This document shows positions 40,253-49,359 of a stretch of DNA of 64,000 nucleotides, one piece after another. The translations under genes and the position numbers were made by a program. The DNA comes from Polaromonas sp. SP1 (GTDB lineage Bacteria; Pseudomonadota; Gammaproteobacteria; Burkholderiales; Burkholderiaceae_C): the NCBI RefSeq assembly GCF_003711205.1, contig NZ_CP031013.1, positions 806,001-870,000 on the forward strand, written 5' to 3'. Numbering within the stretch: position 1 is the first letter of the stretch; every line of letters begins with the position of its first letter. The notes under the pieces were generated by a model. It was not told where the DNA came from. It was given only the letters and a program-made list of their open reading frames with translations, and made no database searches.

Positions 40253-41182
40253 ATGCCCTCAACACGCAGCGACCCCCCTTCATTCCCGGATCTATCAACC
40301 GGCAAGGCCGGCTTGAAGGCCCTGGCAAAAATGCTGGCGCAGTGGCAGCCACCTCCAACCGGTGCAGAGGCAAATGTCCCGGCAGGCAAGAAAGGGAAAG
40401 CGCGCAAAACCTGGTCGCTGGCCGATTTCAACCCTGGCGCCAAGCCGTTTTCCAGCGGCGACAAGGCGCACGACAAGACACTGGTGGAAGCACTTGCCGT
40501 GGAACTGGACGAGTTGCAGAACCTGCTCTATGCCGACAAGCGCTTCAAGCTCCTCGTCATCCTGCAGGGCACCGATACCTCCGGCAAGGACGGCACCTTG
40601 CGCGGCGTTTTCGGGCGCATCAGCCCCCTGGGCGTGCACACCGTCAGCTGGAAAGCGCCGAACGAGGAAGAGCGCGCACACGACTACCTGTGGCGCATTC
40701 ACCAGAAAATGCCGGCCGCCGGGGAACTCACGATCTTCAACCGCAGCCACTACGAGGACGTGCTGGTGCCGCCCGTCAAAGGCTGGATCACGCCGGCGCA
40801 GACAGCCGAGCGTTACCGGCAGATCAATGACTTCGAGCGAATGCTGTCGCAAACCGGGACGGTGGTGCTCAAGTTCATGCTGCACATCAGCCTGGAAGAG
40901 CAGCGCGAACGCCTCCAGGCCCGGCTGGACGACCCCACCAAAAACTGGAAGTTCAACATGGACGACCTGGAGGCGCGCAAGCACTGGACGCAGTACCAAA
41001 AGGCTTACGAGAACCTGCTGGGCGCCACCAGCACGCCCTGGGCCCCATGGACCGTGGTGCCCGCGAATTCCAAAACCCATCGCAATCTGATGATCGCCAC
41101 CATGGTGCGCGCCACGATGGCCCAATTGGGCCTGCGCTTTCCGCCGGGCGATCCGGCACTCAAAGGCTTGAAGGTCACTTGA
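40253..41182 (+). CDS. Polyphosphate kinase 2 (PPK2) family protein
   Basis: 309 residues from ATG 40253 (AGGAGA eight bases upstream). Walker A GTDTSGKDG at 106-114 and the Walker-B/lid element FNRSHYEDV at 162-170 are the PPK2 hallmarks. ERMLSQTGTVVLKFMLHISLEEQRERL follows. The enzyme transfers phosphate between polyphosphate and nucleotides (AMP, ADP or GDP depending on class). The length and single domain suit class I or III; class cannot be settled by eye. The N-terminal 55 residues are Pro/Ala/Lys rich. Single gene. Confidence 0.9.
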   Translation: MPSTRSDPPSFPDLSTGKAGLKALAKMLAQWQPPPTGAEANVPAGKKGKARKTWSLADFNPGAKPFSSGDKAHDKTLVEALAVELDELQNLLYADKRFKLLVILQGTDTSGKDGTLRGVFGRISPLGVHTVSWKAPNEEERAHDYLWRIHQKMPAAGELTIFNRSHYEDVLVPPVKGWITPAQTAERYRQINDFERMLSQTGTVVLKFMLHISLEEQRERLQARLDDPTKNWKFNMDDLEARKHWTQYQKAYENLLGATSTPWAPWTVVPANSKTHRNLMIATMVRATMAQLGLRFPPGDPALKGLKVT

Positions 41183-41233
41183 ACGTTTTGCCGATTCCTG
41201 CCTGTGGTGCAAAAACTGTTTCACCCGGATAAG

Positions 41234-41254
41234 GGGTAATCAAAAGGGTAATCA
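41234..41254 (+). promoter_or_regulatory. Direct repeat upstream of TRAP operon
   Basis: GGGTAATCA occurs at 41234-41242 and again at 41246-41254, one helical turn apart (12 bases), about 95 bases before dctP. Possible activator or repressor site; no regulator is adjacent. Confidence 0.35.
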
Positions 41255-41347
41255 TTTTTCTGCGTTGGTGGAAACCCTCTTTGTCAGGAATGGGCAAGGC
41301 GGAATGATGAGTGTTCTTACCTTCTTTCACACAACAGGAGACAAGTC

Positions 41348-42457
41348 ATGACTGAGAACAAGAGCCCCCGCAGGCGCGGCCTTCTAAAAGGTGCCGCGAT
41401 TGCCGCCGGCGCCATGTCCGCCCCTATGGTTGCCATGGCGCAGACAACGTCTTTCCGCTTCCAGAGCACCTGGCCGGCCAAGGATATCTTCCATGAGTAC
41501 GCCAACGACTTTGCGAAGAAAGTCAATGACATGGCCGGCGGCCGCCTGAAGATTGAAGTGCTTCCTTCCGGCGCCGTGGTGCCGGCGTTCCAGCTGCTGG
41601 AAGCCGTAAACAAGGGCACCCTGGACGGCGGCCACGGTGTCGTGGCCTACCACTACGGCAAGAATTCGGCGCTGGCCCTGTGGGGTTCGGGCCCGGGCTA
41701 CGGCATGGACGCCAACATGGTCCTGGCCTGGCACAACTACGGCGGCGGCAAGGCCCTGCTGGATGAAATCTACAAAGCCATCAACATGGATGTGGTGTCC
41801 TACCTCTACGGTCCCATGACCACGCAGCCGCTGGGCTGGTTCAAAAAGCCTGTGGCCAAGGTCGACGACATGAAGGGCCTGAAGTTCCGCACCGTCGGCC
41901 TGGCGGTGGACATGTTCACCGAAATGGGCACCGCGGTGAATCCGCTGCCCGGTGGCGAAATTGTGCCGGCACTGGACCGCGGCCTGATCGACGCGGCCGA
42001 GTTCAACAATGCCTCGAGCGACCGCGTGCTCGGCTTCCCCGATGTGGTGAAGAACTGCATGCTGCAAAGCTTCCACCAAAGCGGCGAGCAGTTCGAAATC
42101 CTCTTCAACAAGGGCAAGTACGCCGCGCTGCCGCAGGAGCTGCGCTCCATCATCGACTACGCCGTGCAGGCCGCCAGCGCCGACATGAGCTGGAAGGCCG
42201 TTGACCGCAATTCCAAAGACTATGAAGAGATGAAAAAGCAGGGCATCAAGTTCTACAAGACGCCGGATGCCGTGCTGCGCGCCCAGTTGGCCGCATGGGA
42301 CAAAACCGTCGCCAAGAAGGCCGGTGAGAACGCCCTCTTCAAGAAGGTGCTGGATTCGCAAAAGGTCTTCGCCCAGCGCGCCGGCCAGTGGCACAACGAC
42401 TACACGGTCGACTTCAAGATGGCTTACAACCACTACTTCGGCGGCAAGAAGGCCTGA
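41348..42457 (+). CDS. TRAP substrate-binding protein (DctP/TakP-like)
   Basis: 369 residues. It has a twin-arginine-type leader (SPRRRGLLKGAAIAAGAMSA). The mature part FRFQSTWPAKDIFHEYANDFAKKVNDMAGGRLKIEVLPSGAVVPAFQLLEAV is typical of the long-DctP group that binds 2-oxo or other monocarboxylates (TakP-like). GLKFRTVGLAVDMFTEMG holds the substrate arginine, and GLIDAAEFNNASSD follows as in that group. ATG is preceded by AGGAGA. DctQ and DctM follow after a terminator-like hairpin, so receptor and permease levels can differ. Confidence 0.93.
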   Translation: MTENKSPRRRGLLKGAAIAAGAMSAPMVAMAQTTSFRFQSTWPAKDIFHEYANDFAKKVNDMAGGRLKIEVLPSGAVVPAFQLLEAVNKGTLDGGHGVVAYHYGKNSALALWGSGPGYGMDANMVLAWHNYGGGKALLDEIYKAINMDVVSYLYGPMTTQPLGWFKKPVAKVDDMKGLKFRTVGLAVDMFTEMGTAVNPLPGGEIVPALDRGLIDAAEFNNASSDRVLGFPDVVKNCMLQSFHQSGEQFEILFNKGKYAALPQELRSIIDYAVQAASADMSWKAVDRNSKDYEEMKKQGIKFYKTPDAVLRAQLAAWDKTVAKKAGENALFKKVLDSQKVFAQRAGQWHNDYTVDFKMAYNHYFGGKKA

Positions 42458-42478
42458 CATACCCGCACCTAAAGCACA

Positions 42479-42513
42479 CCAGCCATCCGGTACCTTCTGG
42501 ATGGCTGGTTTTA
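42479..42513 (+). terminator. Hairpin between dctP and dctQ (partial terminator)
   Basis: CCAGCCATCC pairs with GGATGGCTGG (42499-42508), then TTTTATTTT. Placement just after the binding-protein gene fits an attenuating terminator that makes more receptor than permease. Confidence 0.7.
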
Positions 42514-42542
42514 TTTTGTCCAGTCCGCAACGGTAACTTCTC

Positions 42543-43169
42543 ATGAACGTTCAACGAATCCTTCACACGGCTGACCAGATCAGCACCTGGGTGGGCAAGG
42601 CTTTTGCCTGGCTCATCGTGGTGCTGATGCTCCTGGTCTGTGCCGAGGTTTTCAAACGCTACGCGCTCAACGCCCCGACGGCCTGGATCTTCGACGCCAA
42701 CAACATGCTTTACGGCACGCTCTTCATGATGGGCGGCGCCTACACGCTGGCGCATGACGGCCATGTGCGCGGAGACTTCTTCTACGGCGGCCTGAAACCG
42801 CGCACCCAGGCCTCGCTGGACTTGGTGCTGTATTTCCTGTTTTTTCTGCCGGGGATCGCCGCACTTACCTGGGCCGGCTGGACCTACTTCAACGAATCTT
42901 TGGCCATGCACGAACAGACCTTCAACGCCACGCCCATTCCGCTGTACCCCTTCAAGTTCGTGATCCCGGTGGCCGGCGCCATCGTGCTGATGCAGGGCCT
43001 CGCTGAAATGCTGCGCTGTGTGGTGTGCATCAAAACCGGTGTGTGGACACCGCGGATCAAAGACGCAGAGGAGTCCGATGTCGTGGCCCAGCAACTGGCG
43101 GGCAGCGAATTCGTCGATGAAGAGGCCAAGCGCCTGGCCATCGAAAAATCCATCGGCATGAAAGGTTAA
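42543..43169 (+). CDS. TRAP transporter small permease (DctQ)
   Basis: 208 residues, four transmembrane helices. KAFAWLIVVLMLLVCAEVFKRYALNAPTAWIFDANNMLYGTLFMMGGAYTLAHDGHVRGDFF (residues 19-80) is the DctQ pattern. The protein is somewhat long, with an extra acidic C-terminal tail (residues 170-208). It associates with the large permease and the DctP receptor in the inner membrane. Stop and next ATG are three bases apart, so translation is probably coupled. Confidence 0.93.
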   Translation: MNVQRILHTADQISTWVGKAFAWLIVVLMLLVCAEVFKRYALNAPTAWIFDANNMLYGTLFMMGGAYTLAHDGHVRGDFFYGGLKPRTQASLDLVLYFLFFLPGIAALTWAGWTYFNESLAMHEQTFNATPIPLYPFKFVIPVAGAIVLMQGLAEMLRCVVCIKTGVWTPRIKDAEESDVVAQQLAGSEFVDEEAKRLAIEKSIGMKG

Positions 43170-43172
43170 GCC

Positions 43173-45110
43173 ATGAGCAATGCAGCACTCGGCATGACCA
43201 TGCTCTGCCTCATCGTGGTCGTGATCATGATGGGCTTCCCGACCGCCTTTACCCTGATGGGGCTGGGCATGATGTTCGGCTTCGTCGCGTTTTACGACCC
43301 CTCGGCGCACTGGCTCGACAACAAGATCTTCGACCTGATGGTGCAACGTGCCTTCGGGGCCATGACCAATGAAACCCTGCTATCCATCCCGCTCTTTGTA
43401 TTAATGGGGTATGTGATGGAGCGCGGCGCGCTGGTGGACAAGATGTTCCACAGCGTGCAGCTCGCCTTTCGCAGCGTGCCCGGCTCGCTGGCCGTCACCA
43501 CGCTGATCATCTGCACCTTCTGGGGCATCGCCAGCGGGCTGGTGGGCGCCGTGGTGGTGTTGATGGGTGTGATTGCGATGCGGCCCATGCTGAACGCGGG
43601 CTACGACACCCGGCTGGCAGCCGGCGTGATCACTGCCGGCGGCACGCTGGGCATTCTGATCCCGCCGTCGGTGATGATCATTGTGTATGCGGCCGTCGCC
43701 GGTCAGTCGGTCGTCAAGCTCTACGCCGCGGCGATGTTTCCAGGCTTTTTCCTGGCCCTGCTGTACCTCGTCTACATCATCGGCTGGGTGCTGATCAACC
43801 CGAAAATCGCGCCCAAGCTGCCGCCCGAGCAGCAAAAAGTACCGGTGCAGCCCTGGGTGCAACTGATCAGCGAGACCTATTCGCGCCGCATGCTGCCTGC
43901 GCTGACCGCGGCCGCGCTGTCACCCGGACGAGCGCTGCAGGCCACCGTGGAAGGCATGAAGATCACCAGGGGATTGCTGGTGAAAAGCCTGAGCCTGGCG
44001 CTGGTGCCGCTCGCGCTGGCCGTCGTCACGCTGGGTGCCGTGTGGTGGTATGTCGTGATCCATTCGCAGGAAGACAACGACGCCAGCGCCGCGGCGCAGG
44101 TCACCCAGCAAGCGCAGGCGCCGGCCGCAGCTGCCACCGGCGGCCTGGCCGAACCGCCCGCCGCGTCGTCGGGTTTGCAGGAGCCGCCGTCATCCACCGG
44201 CGTTCAGGAGCCACCCGCAGAAACGGGCGGCCTTCAGGAGTTGTCCGCACCGCCGGGCGCCGCTGAAGAGCCGGCCGCCGCCACCGCCAAAGACGAACCC
44301 ATGCAGCAGTTTGGCGATCCGACGGCCCACGGCCCGCAGACCGCCGCGGTGCCCGCCGCCTTCTACACCGGTTTCTGGGTCGCCTGCGGCGTCACGCTGC
44401 TGTTGCTGCTCTGGTACTACCGCAAGTTCGATGCGGAGCAGTTTGAAATCCTGCGCATGCTGGTGTCCTCGGTCATGCCGCTGGCGATCCTGACCTTCAT
44501 GGTGCTGGCGGTCATCCTGTTCGGCATCACCACGGCGACGGAATCCGCGGCGGTCGGTGCGGCAGGGGCCTTCCTGATGGCATGGCACGCCAAAACCCTG
44601 AACTTCCAGCGCATCAAGGAGGCGGTGTTCCTCACCATCAAAACCACCTCCATGGTGTGCTGGCTGTTTGTGGGATCGGCGCTCTTCTCGGCCGTGTTCG
44701 CCCTGCTGGGCGGCCAGCGCGTGGTGGAGGAGTGGGTGCTCTCGATGAACCTGACACCGCTGCAGTTCCTGCTGCTGTCGCAGGCCATCATCTTCATCCT
44801 GGGCTGGCCGCTGGAGTGGACGGAGATCATCGTGATCTTCGTGCCCATCTTCCTGCCGCTGCTGCAGCATTTCCAGATCGACCCGATCCTGTGGGGCGTG
44901 CTGGTTTTCGTGAACCTGCAGGCGGCCTTCCTGTCGCCGCCGGTGGCGATGTCCGCCTTCTACCTGAAGGGGGTGTCACCGGCACACGTGACCATCAACC
45001 AGATCTTCGCCGGCATGATGCCTTACATGCTGATCGTCATCCTGTGCATGGTCTTCATGTACATCTGGCCGGGCCTCACGCTCTGGCTGCCGAAGTACCT
45101 GTACGGTTAA
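43173..45110 (+). CDS. TRAP transporter large permease (DctM) with ~200-residue insertion
   Basis: 645 residues, against about 430 for ordinary DctM. Residues 1-210 and 430-645 form the usual DctM halves (SGLVGAVVVLMGVIAMRPML; LGWPLEWTEIIVIFVPIFLPLL). Between them lie an extra transmembrane helix (272-294), a Pro/Ala/Glu-rich linker (about 300-395) with repeats QEPPSSTG, QEPPAETG and QELSAPPG, and a further helix (398-415). The linker looks unstructured. Long DctM proteins occur with TakP-like receptors in this group, so the insertion may be ancestral. A terminator follows. Confidence 0.93.
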   Translation: MSNAALGMTMLCLIVVVIMMGFPTAFTLMGLGMMFGFVAFYDPSAHWLDNKIFDLMVQRAFGAMTNETLLSIPLFVLMGYVMERGALVDKMFHSVQLAFRSVPGSLAVTTLIICTFWGIASGLVGAVVVLMGVIAMRPMLNAGYDTRLAAGVITAGGTLGILIPPSVMIIVYAAVAGQSVVKLYAAAMFPGFFLALLYLVYIIGWVLINPKIAPKLPPEQQKVPVQPWVQLISETYSRRMLPALTAAALSPGRALQATVEGMKITRGLLVKSLSLALVPLALAVVTLGAVWWYVVIHSQEDNDASAAAQVTQQAQAPAAAATGGLAEPPAASSGLQEPPSSTGVQEPPAETGGLQELSAPPGAAEEPAAATAKDEPMQQFGDPTAHGPQTAAVPAAFYTGFWVACGVTLLLLLWYYRKFDAEQFEILRMLVSSVMPLAILTFMVLAVILFGITTATESAAVGAAGAFLMAWHAKTLNFQRIKEAVFLTIKTTSMVCWLFVGSALFSAVFALLGGQRVVEEWVLSMNLTPLQFLLLSQAIIFILGWPLEWTEIIVIFVPIFLPLLQHFQIDPILWGVLVFVNLQAAFLSPPVAMSAFYLKGVSPAHVTINQIFAGMMPYMLIVILCMVFMYIWPGLTLWLPKYLYG

Positions 45111-45144
45111 ACAGCCCAGGGGCCGCCAGGCTCCTGTCCTGACA

Positions 45145-45172
45145 AAAAAAGGGCGCTTCGGCGCCCTTTTTT
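45145..45172 (+). terminator. Terminator after the second TRAP operon
   Basis: AAAAAAGGGCGC, loop TTCG, GCGCCCTTTTTT. A stable UUCG-type tetraloop with a T run, 35 bases after dctM. Confidence 0.94.
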
Positions 45173-45228
45173 ATGGCCGGCGCCGCTGCGGGGCGCACAC
45201 TTGATCGGCGCCGGCTTACCGGCTAAGA

Positions 45229-45250
45229 TTGACGTTTACGTAAACGTCAA
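45229..45250. promoter_or_regulatory. Perfect 22-bp palindrome upstream of icmF
   Basis: The half-site TTGACGTTTAC is followed by its exact reverse complement, ending 47 bases before the icmF ATG. Similar ACGTTTACGTAAACGT-type sites are known for LiuR (MerR-like) regulators of branched-chain amino acid and fatty acid breakdown in proteobacteria; no such gene is in the window. Likely a repressor operator. Confidence 0.7.
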
Positions 45251-45297
45251 CTAAACAGATCACAGATCGGCGGCCCGCCGCCCGCCCGGAGACAACC

Positions 45298-48200
45298 ATG
45301 ACCGACATGTCCGCTGAATACAAAGCGCTCGCCAGCTACCGCCCCACCCACAAGGTGCGCTTCATCACGGCGGCCAGCCTGTTCGACGGCCATGACGCGG
45401 CCATCAACATCATGCGGCGCATTCTCCAAAGCATGGGCGCGGAGGTGGTTCACCTGGGCCACAACCGCAGCGTGGACGAGGTGGTGACGGCCGCCCTGCA
45501 GGAAGACGCGCAGGGCATTGCCATCAGCTCCTACCAGGGCGGGCATGTCGAGTATTTCAAGTACATGGTCGACCTGCTCAAAAGCCGAGGCGGCGAGCAC
45601 ATCCAGGTGTTCGGCGGCGGAGGCGGCGTGATCGTGCCGCCCGAAATCCGCGAGTTGCACGCCTACGGCGTCACCCGCATCTACAGCCCCGAAGACGGTC
45701 AGAAGATGGGCCTGGCCGGCATGATCGGCGAGATGGTCATGCGCTGCGACAAGGATCTGACCGGCTTTGCGCCCAAAACCGTCAAGGCGATTGAAGGCCA
45801 CGGCGAGATGAACTGGCGGGCCCTGGCCCAGCTGATCACGGCGCTGGAAAACGGCAAGGCGGACGCGGCCTTGGTCGACAAGGTACGCACGCAGGCCGCC
45901 ACCCGCAAGATTCCCGTGCTCGGCATTACAGGCACGGGCGGCGCCGGCAAGTCGTCACTGACCGACGAGTTGATACGCCGCCTCCGCCTGGATCAAAACG
46001 ACAAATTGCGTGTGGCCGTCATCAGTATCGACCCCTCACGCCGCAAGAGTGGCGGCGCGTTGCTGGGCGACCGCATCCGCATGAACGCCATCAATCCGTG
46101 GACTGTTCCACTCGCCGGGCAGAAGAACGCCGACAGCGGCCAACGCGTGTTCATGCGTTCGCTGGCCACACGCGACTTCGGCTCCGAAATCAGCCAGGCC
46201 CTGCCCGACGTGATCGCCGCCTGCAAATGCGCCGGCTTTGACCTCATCGTGGTCGAGACCTCGGGCATAGGCCAGGGCGACGCCGCCATCGTGCCGCATG
46301 TGGATGTGCCCATGTACGTGATGACGCCCGAGTTCGGCGCGGCCAGCCAGCTCGAAAAAATCGACATGCTGGACTTCGCCGAATTTATCGCCATCAACAA
46401 GTTCGACCGCAAGGGTTCGCTCGATGCCCTGCGCGATGTCTCCAAACAGGTGCAGCGCAACAAGGAAGCCTGGAGCACGCCGGCCGACAAAATGCCGGTC
46501 TTCGGCACCATGGCCGCGCGCTTCAACGACGACGGCGTGACCGCCCTCTATCAAGCCCTCAAGCCACGCCTGGCTGCACTGGGCCTGGCGCTGGAAGCTG
46601 GTGTGCTGCCCGCGGCCGAAGTGCGCCACAGCACCAACCAGACGCCCGTGGTGCCGGCCGCACGCACGCGCTACCTGGCCGAGATCAGCGACACGGTGCG
46701 CGGCTACAAAAAGCGCGCCCGCGCACAAGCCCAGCTGGCGCGCGAAGTGCAGCAGCTCAAGGCGGCTGCCAGCATGCTCAAGATCGACAAGCCCGACCGC
46801 GCGCCCGCCGCAGAAGCCGCGCTGGACCTGGCCGGCCATCGCAAGGCCCGCATGGACGCCGACGCGCGCGCCCTGCTCGCCCAATGGCCCGACATGCAGG
46901 CCGCTTATGGGGGCGACGAGTACGTGGTGAAAATCCGCGACAAGGAAATCCGCACGGCGCTGACCACCAAGTCCCTCTCGGGCACCACCATTCGCAAGGT
47001 GGCGCTGCCGCAGTATGAAGACCACGGCGAAATCCTCAAATGGCTGATGCTGGACAACGTGCCCGGCAGCTACCCCTACACCGCCGGCACCTTTGCCTTC
47101 AAGCGCGAAGGCGAAGACCCGACCCGCATGTTCGCGGGCGAGGGCGACCCCTTCCGCACCAACACCCGCTTCAAGCTGCTCAGCGAAGGCATGGCGGCCA
47201 AGCGCCTGTCCACCGCGTTTGACTCGGTCACGCTTTACGGCAACGACCCGGCCCTGCGTCCCGACATCTACGGAAAGGTCGGCAACTCGGGCGTGTCGAT
47301 CGCCACGCTGGACGACATGAAGGTGCTGTACGACGGGTTCGATTTGTGCAACCCGTCGACCTCCGTCTCCATGACCATCAACGGCCCGGCGCCAACGATT
47401 CTGGCGATGTTCATGAACACGGCGATCGACCAGAACCTGGAGAAATTCAAAAAAGACAACGGCCGCGACCCCACAGCGACCGAGGCCGCGAAGATTCGTG
47501 AATGGGTGCAGGAAAACGTGCGCGGCACCGTGCAGGCCGACATCCTGAAAGAAGACCAGGGCCAGAACACCTGCATCTTCTCGACCGAGTTCAGCCTGAA
47601 AGTGATGGGCGACATCGCCCAGTACTTCGTGCACAACCGGGTGCGCAACTTCTACAGCGTCTCCATCAGCGGCTATCACATCGCCGAGGCGGGGGCCAAC
47701 CCGATCAGCCAGCTGGCCTTCACGCTGTCGAACGGTTTCACCTTCGTCGAAGCCTACCTGGCGCGCGGCATGCACATCGACGACTTCGCACCCAACCTGA
47801 GTTTCTTCTTCAGCAACGGCATGGACCCGGAATACACCGTGATGGGCCGCGTCGCGCGCCGCATCTGGGCCGTGGCCATGAAGGAGAAATACGGCGCCAA
47901 CGAACGCAGCCAGAAGCTCAAGTACCACATCCAGACCTCGGGCCGCAGCCTGCATGCGCAGGAAATCCAGTTCAACGACATCCGCACCACCCTGCAGGCG
48001 TTGATCGCCATCTACGACAACTGCAACTCGCTGCACACCAACGCATTTGACGAAGCCATCACCACGCCGACCGAAGAATCGGTGCGCCGCGCCATGGCAA
48101 TCCAGCTCATCATCAACCGCGAATGGGGCCTGGCCAAGAACGAGAATCCGTCACAGGGCGCCTTCATCATCGAAGAGTTGACCGAGTTGCTCGAAGAAGC

Positions 48201-48621
48201 CGTGCTGCTGGAGTTCGAGCGCATTGCCGAGCGCGGCGGCGTGCTGGGCGCCATGGAAACCGGCTACCAGCGCGGGCGCATCCAGGACGAGTCCATGCAC
48301 TACGAGATGCTCAAGCACACCGGTGAGTTGCCCATCATCGGCGTCAACACCTTCCGCAATCCGCACGGCGATGCGGTGCAGGACAAGCTGGAGCTCGCGC
48401 GCTCTACCGAAGAAGAAAAGCAGAACCAGCTCAAGCGCCTGGACGACTTCCACCGCCGCCACGCCGCCGAATCACCGGCCATGCTCAAACGCCTTCAGCA
48501 GGCCGTGATTGAAAACCTCAACGTGTTCGAAGTGCTGATGGAGGCCGTGCGCGTCTGCTCACTGGGGCAGATCACCAATGCGCTGTTTGAGGTGGGTGGG
48601 CAGTACCGGCGGAATATGTAG
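45298..48621 (+). CDS. icmF: Fused isobutyryl-CoA mutase with G-protein chaperone (IcmF)
   Basis: 1107 residues, full length. The N-terminal B12 domain has [10 protein letters not shown] (D30-M39; H32 is the base-off ligand) and GGGGGVIVP. The central MeaB-like GTPase has [10 protein letters not shown] (212-221), [11 protein letters not shown] and [11 protein letters not shown]. The C-terminal mutase substrate domain starts near 560 ([46 protein letters not shown]). It interconverts isobutyryl-CoA and butyryl-CoA (or pivalyl/isovaleryl-CoA) using adenosylcobalamin. A palindromic operator lies upstream. Single gene. A minus-strand frame of 666 codons opposite it is only a shadow. Confidence 0.96.
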   Translation: MTDMSAEYKALASYRPTHKVRFITAASLFDGHDAAINIMRRILQSMGAEVVHLGHNRSVDEVVTAALQEDAQGIAISSYQGGHVEYFKYMVDLLKSRGGEHIQVFGGGGGVIVPPEIRELHAYGVTRIYSPEDGQKMGLAGMIGEMVMRCDKDLTGFAPKTVKAIEGHGEMNWRALAQLITALENGKADAALVDKVRTQAATRKIPVLGITGTGGAGKSSLTDELIRRLRLDQNDKLRVAVISIDPSRRKSGGALLGDRIRMNAINPWTVPLAGQKNADSGQRVFMRSLATRDFGSEISQALPDVIAACKCAGFDLIVVETSGIGQGDAAIVPHVDVPMYVMTPEFGAASQLEKIDMLDFAEFIAINKFDRKGSLDALRDVSKQVQRNKEAWSTPADKMPVFGTMAARFNDDGVTALYQALKPRLAALGLALEAGVLPAAEVRHSTNQTPVVPAARTRYLAEISDTVRGYKKRARAQAQLAREVQQLKAAASMLKIDKPDRAPAAEAALDLAGHRKARMDADARALLAQWPDMQAAYGGDEYVVKIRDKEIRTALTTKSLSGTTIRKVALPQYEDHGEILKWLMLDNVPGSYPYTAGTFAFKREGEDPTRMFAGEGDPFRTNTRFKLLSEGMAAKRLSTAFDSVTLYGNDPALRPDIYGKVGNSGVSIATLDDMKVLYDGFDLCNPSTSVSMTINGPAPTILAMFMNTAIDQNLEKFKKDNGRDPTATEAAKIREWVQENVRGTVQADILKEDQGQNTCIFSTEFSLKVMGDIAQYFVHNRVRNFYSVSISGYHIAEAGANPISQLAFTLSNGFTFVEAYLARGMHIDDFAPNLSFFFSNGMDPEYTVMGRVARRIWAVAMKEKYGANERSQKLKYHIQTSGRSLHAQEIQFNDIRTTLQALIAIYDNCNSLHTNAFDEAITTPTEESVRRAMAIQLIINREWGLAKNENPSQGAFIIEELTELLEEAVLLEFERIAERGGVLGAMETGYQRGRIQDESMHYEMLKHTGELPIIGVNTFRNPHGDAVQDKLELARSTEEEKQNQLKRLDDFHRRHAAESPAMLKRLQQAVIENLNVFEVLMEAVRVCSLGQITNALFEVGGQYRRNM

Positions 48622-48640
48622 CCGGCTCGTATAGCCCGGT

Positions 48641-49348
48641 TTAACCCGTCGCCCCGTCCTGCGCGGCAGGCTGCAAGTCATGCTTGCCCATCGAATAGGA
48701 AAGCGCGTAAATGCCGTGTGTCATGCCCGCAAGGGCGCCTGCAGCCTGGAGATGCTGCGGCGACAGCTCTTCGGCCAGGGCATGTTGCAGGGCTTCCGTT
48801 TCATAGGACGACAGCAAGACAATCCAGTCAGCGGCGGCATCCCCGCCGCGGATTTTTTGTTCTTTCGTCATGGCGGCCTGCGGCGTTCGGGTTTGCAGCA
48901 GGTGCGCCCCGACGATGCCCCTGCTTTCTGCCAGGCGCGCCAGCAGCTTGTCCAGCCAGGCCCGCAAAGTCCCTGCCTGTCCATCGGCAGGTGACAGGCG
49001 AATCGTCAGCATCGCCCGGCCCAGTCCGGCGCCAAAACTGCTGAGCAGCTGGCACTGGCTGCGCACCATGTGCAGGTGGTGCGGCATCATCTTCGTCGAC
49101 CATGGTGACGGGTTATTCAGGCTCTGCAGGTATCCCGCAGAGGTGAGGGTTTCATACGATGCCAGCTCATACATCACAAAAAACCCTGTTCCTCCATCGA
49201 TGTTGGACCAGCGTGAGCCGCGCAGAAAGCCGTCTATGCCCATGCGCTCCGGAAAGTGTTCGCGGGAGTGCCACTCCTGGAACTCCTCGCGTTGTGCGGG
49301 CAGGATATCCCACCACATGGCAACTGCAGCCTTGCCTAAAAGTGCCAT
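48641..49348 (-). CDS. Uncharacterised protein, probable dimeric alpha-beta barrel
   Basis: 235 residues from ATG 49348, last in the third TRAP operon (11 bases after dctM). WWDILPAQREEFQEWHSREHFPERMGIDGFLRGSRWSN (residues 12-49) looks like an EthD/Dabb-type ferredoxin-like domain, with paired His and substrate-pocket tryptophans. A second, weaker repeat lies after residue 110. The frame is open far beyond 49348, but that part overlaps dctM and is a shadow. Such domains occur in small catabolic enzymes and monooxygenases. Function unknown; association with aroQ and TRAP suggests an acid-degradation role. Confidence 0.7.
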   Translation of the reverse strand: MALLGKAAVAMWWDILPAQREEFQEWHSREHFPERMGIDGFLRGSRWSNIDGGTGFFVMYELASYETLTSAGYLQSLNNPSPWSTKMMPHHLHMVRSQCQLLSSFGAGLGRAMLTIRLSPADGQAGTLRAWLDKLLARLAESRGIVGAHLLQTRTPQAAMTKEQKIRGGDAAADWIVLLSSYETEALQHALAEELSPQHLQAAGALAGMTHGIYALSYSMGKHDLQPAAQDGATG

Positions 49349-49359
49349 ATCGTCGAACC

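Noticed and set aside
46036..48036. 666-codon minus-strand frame inside icmF
   Set aside because: icmF has complete family motifs on the other strand.
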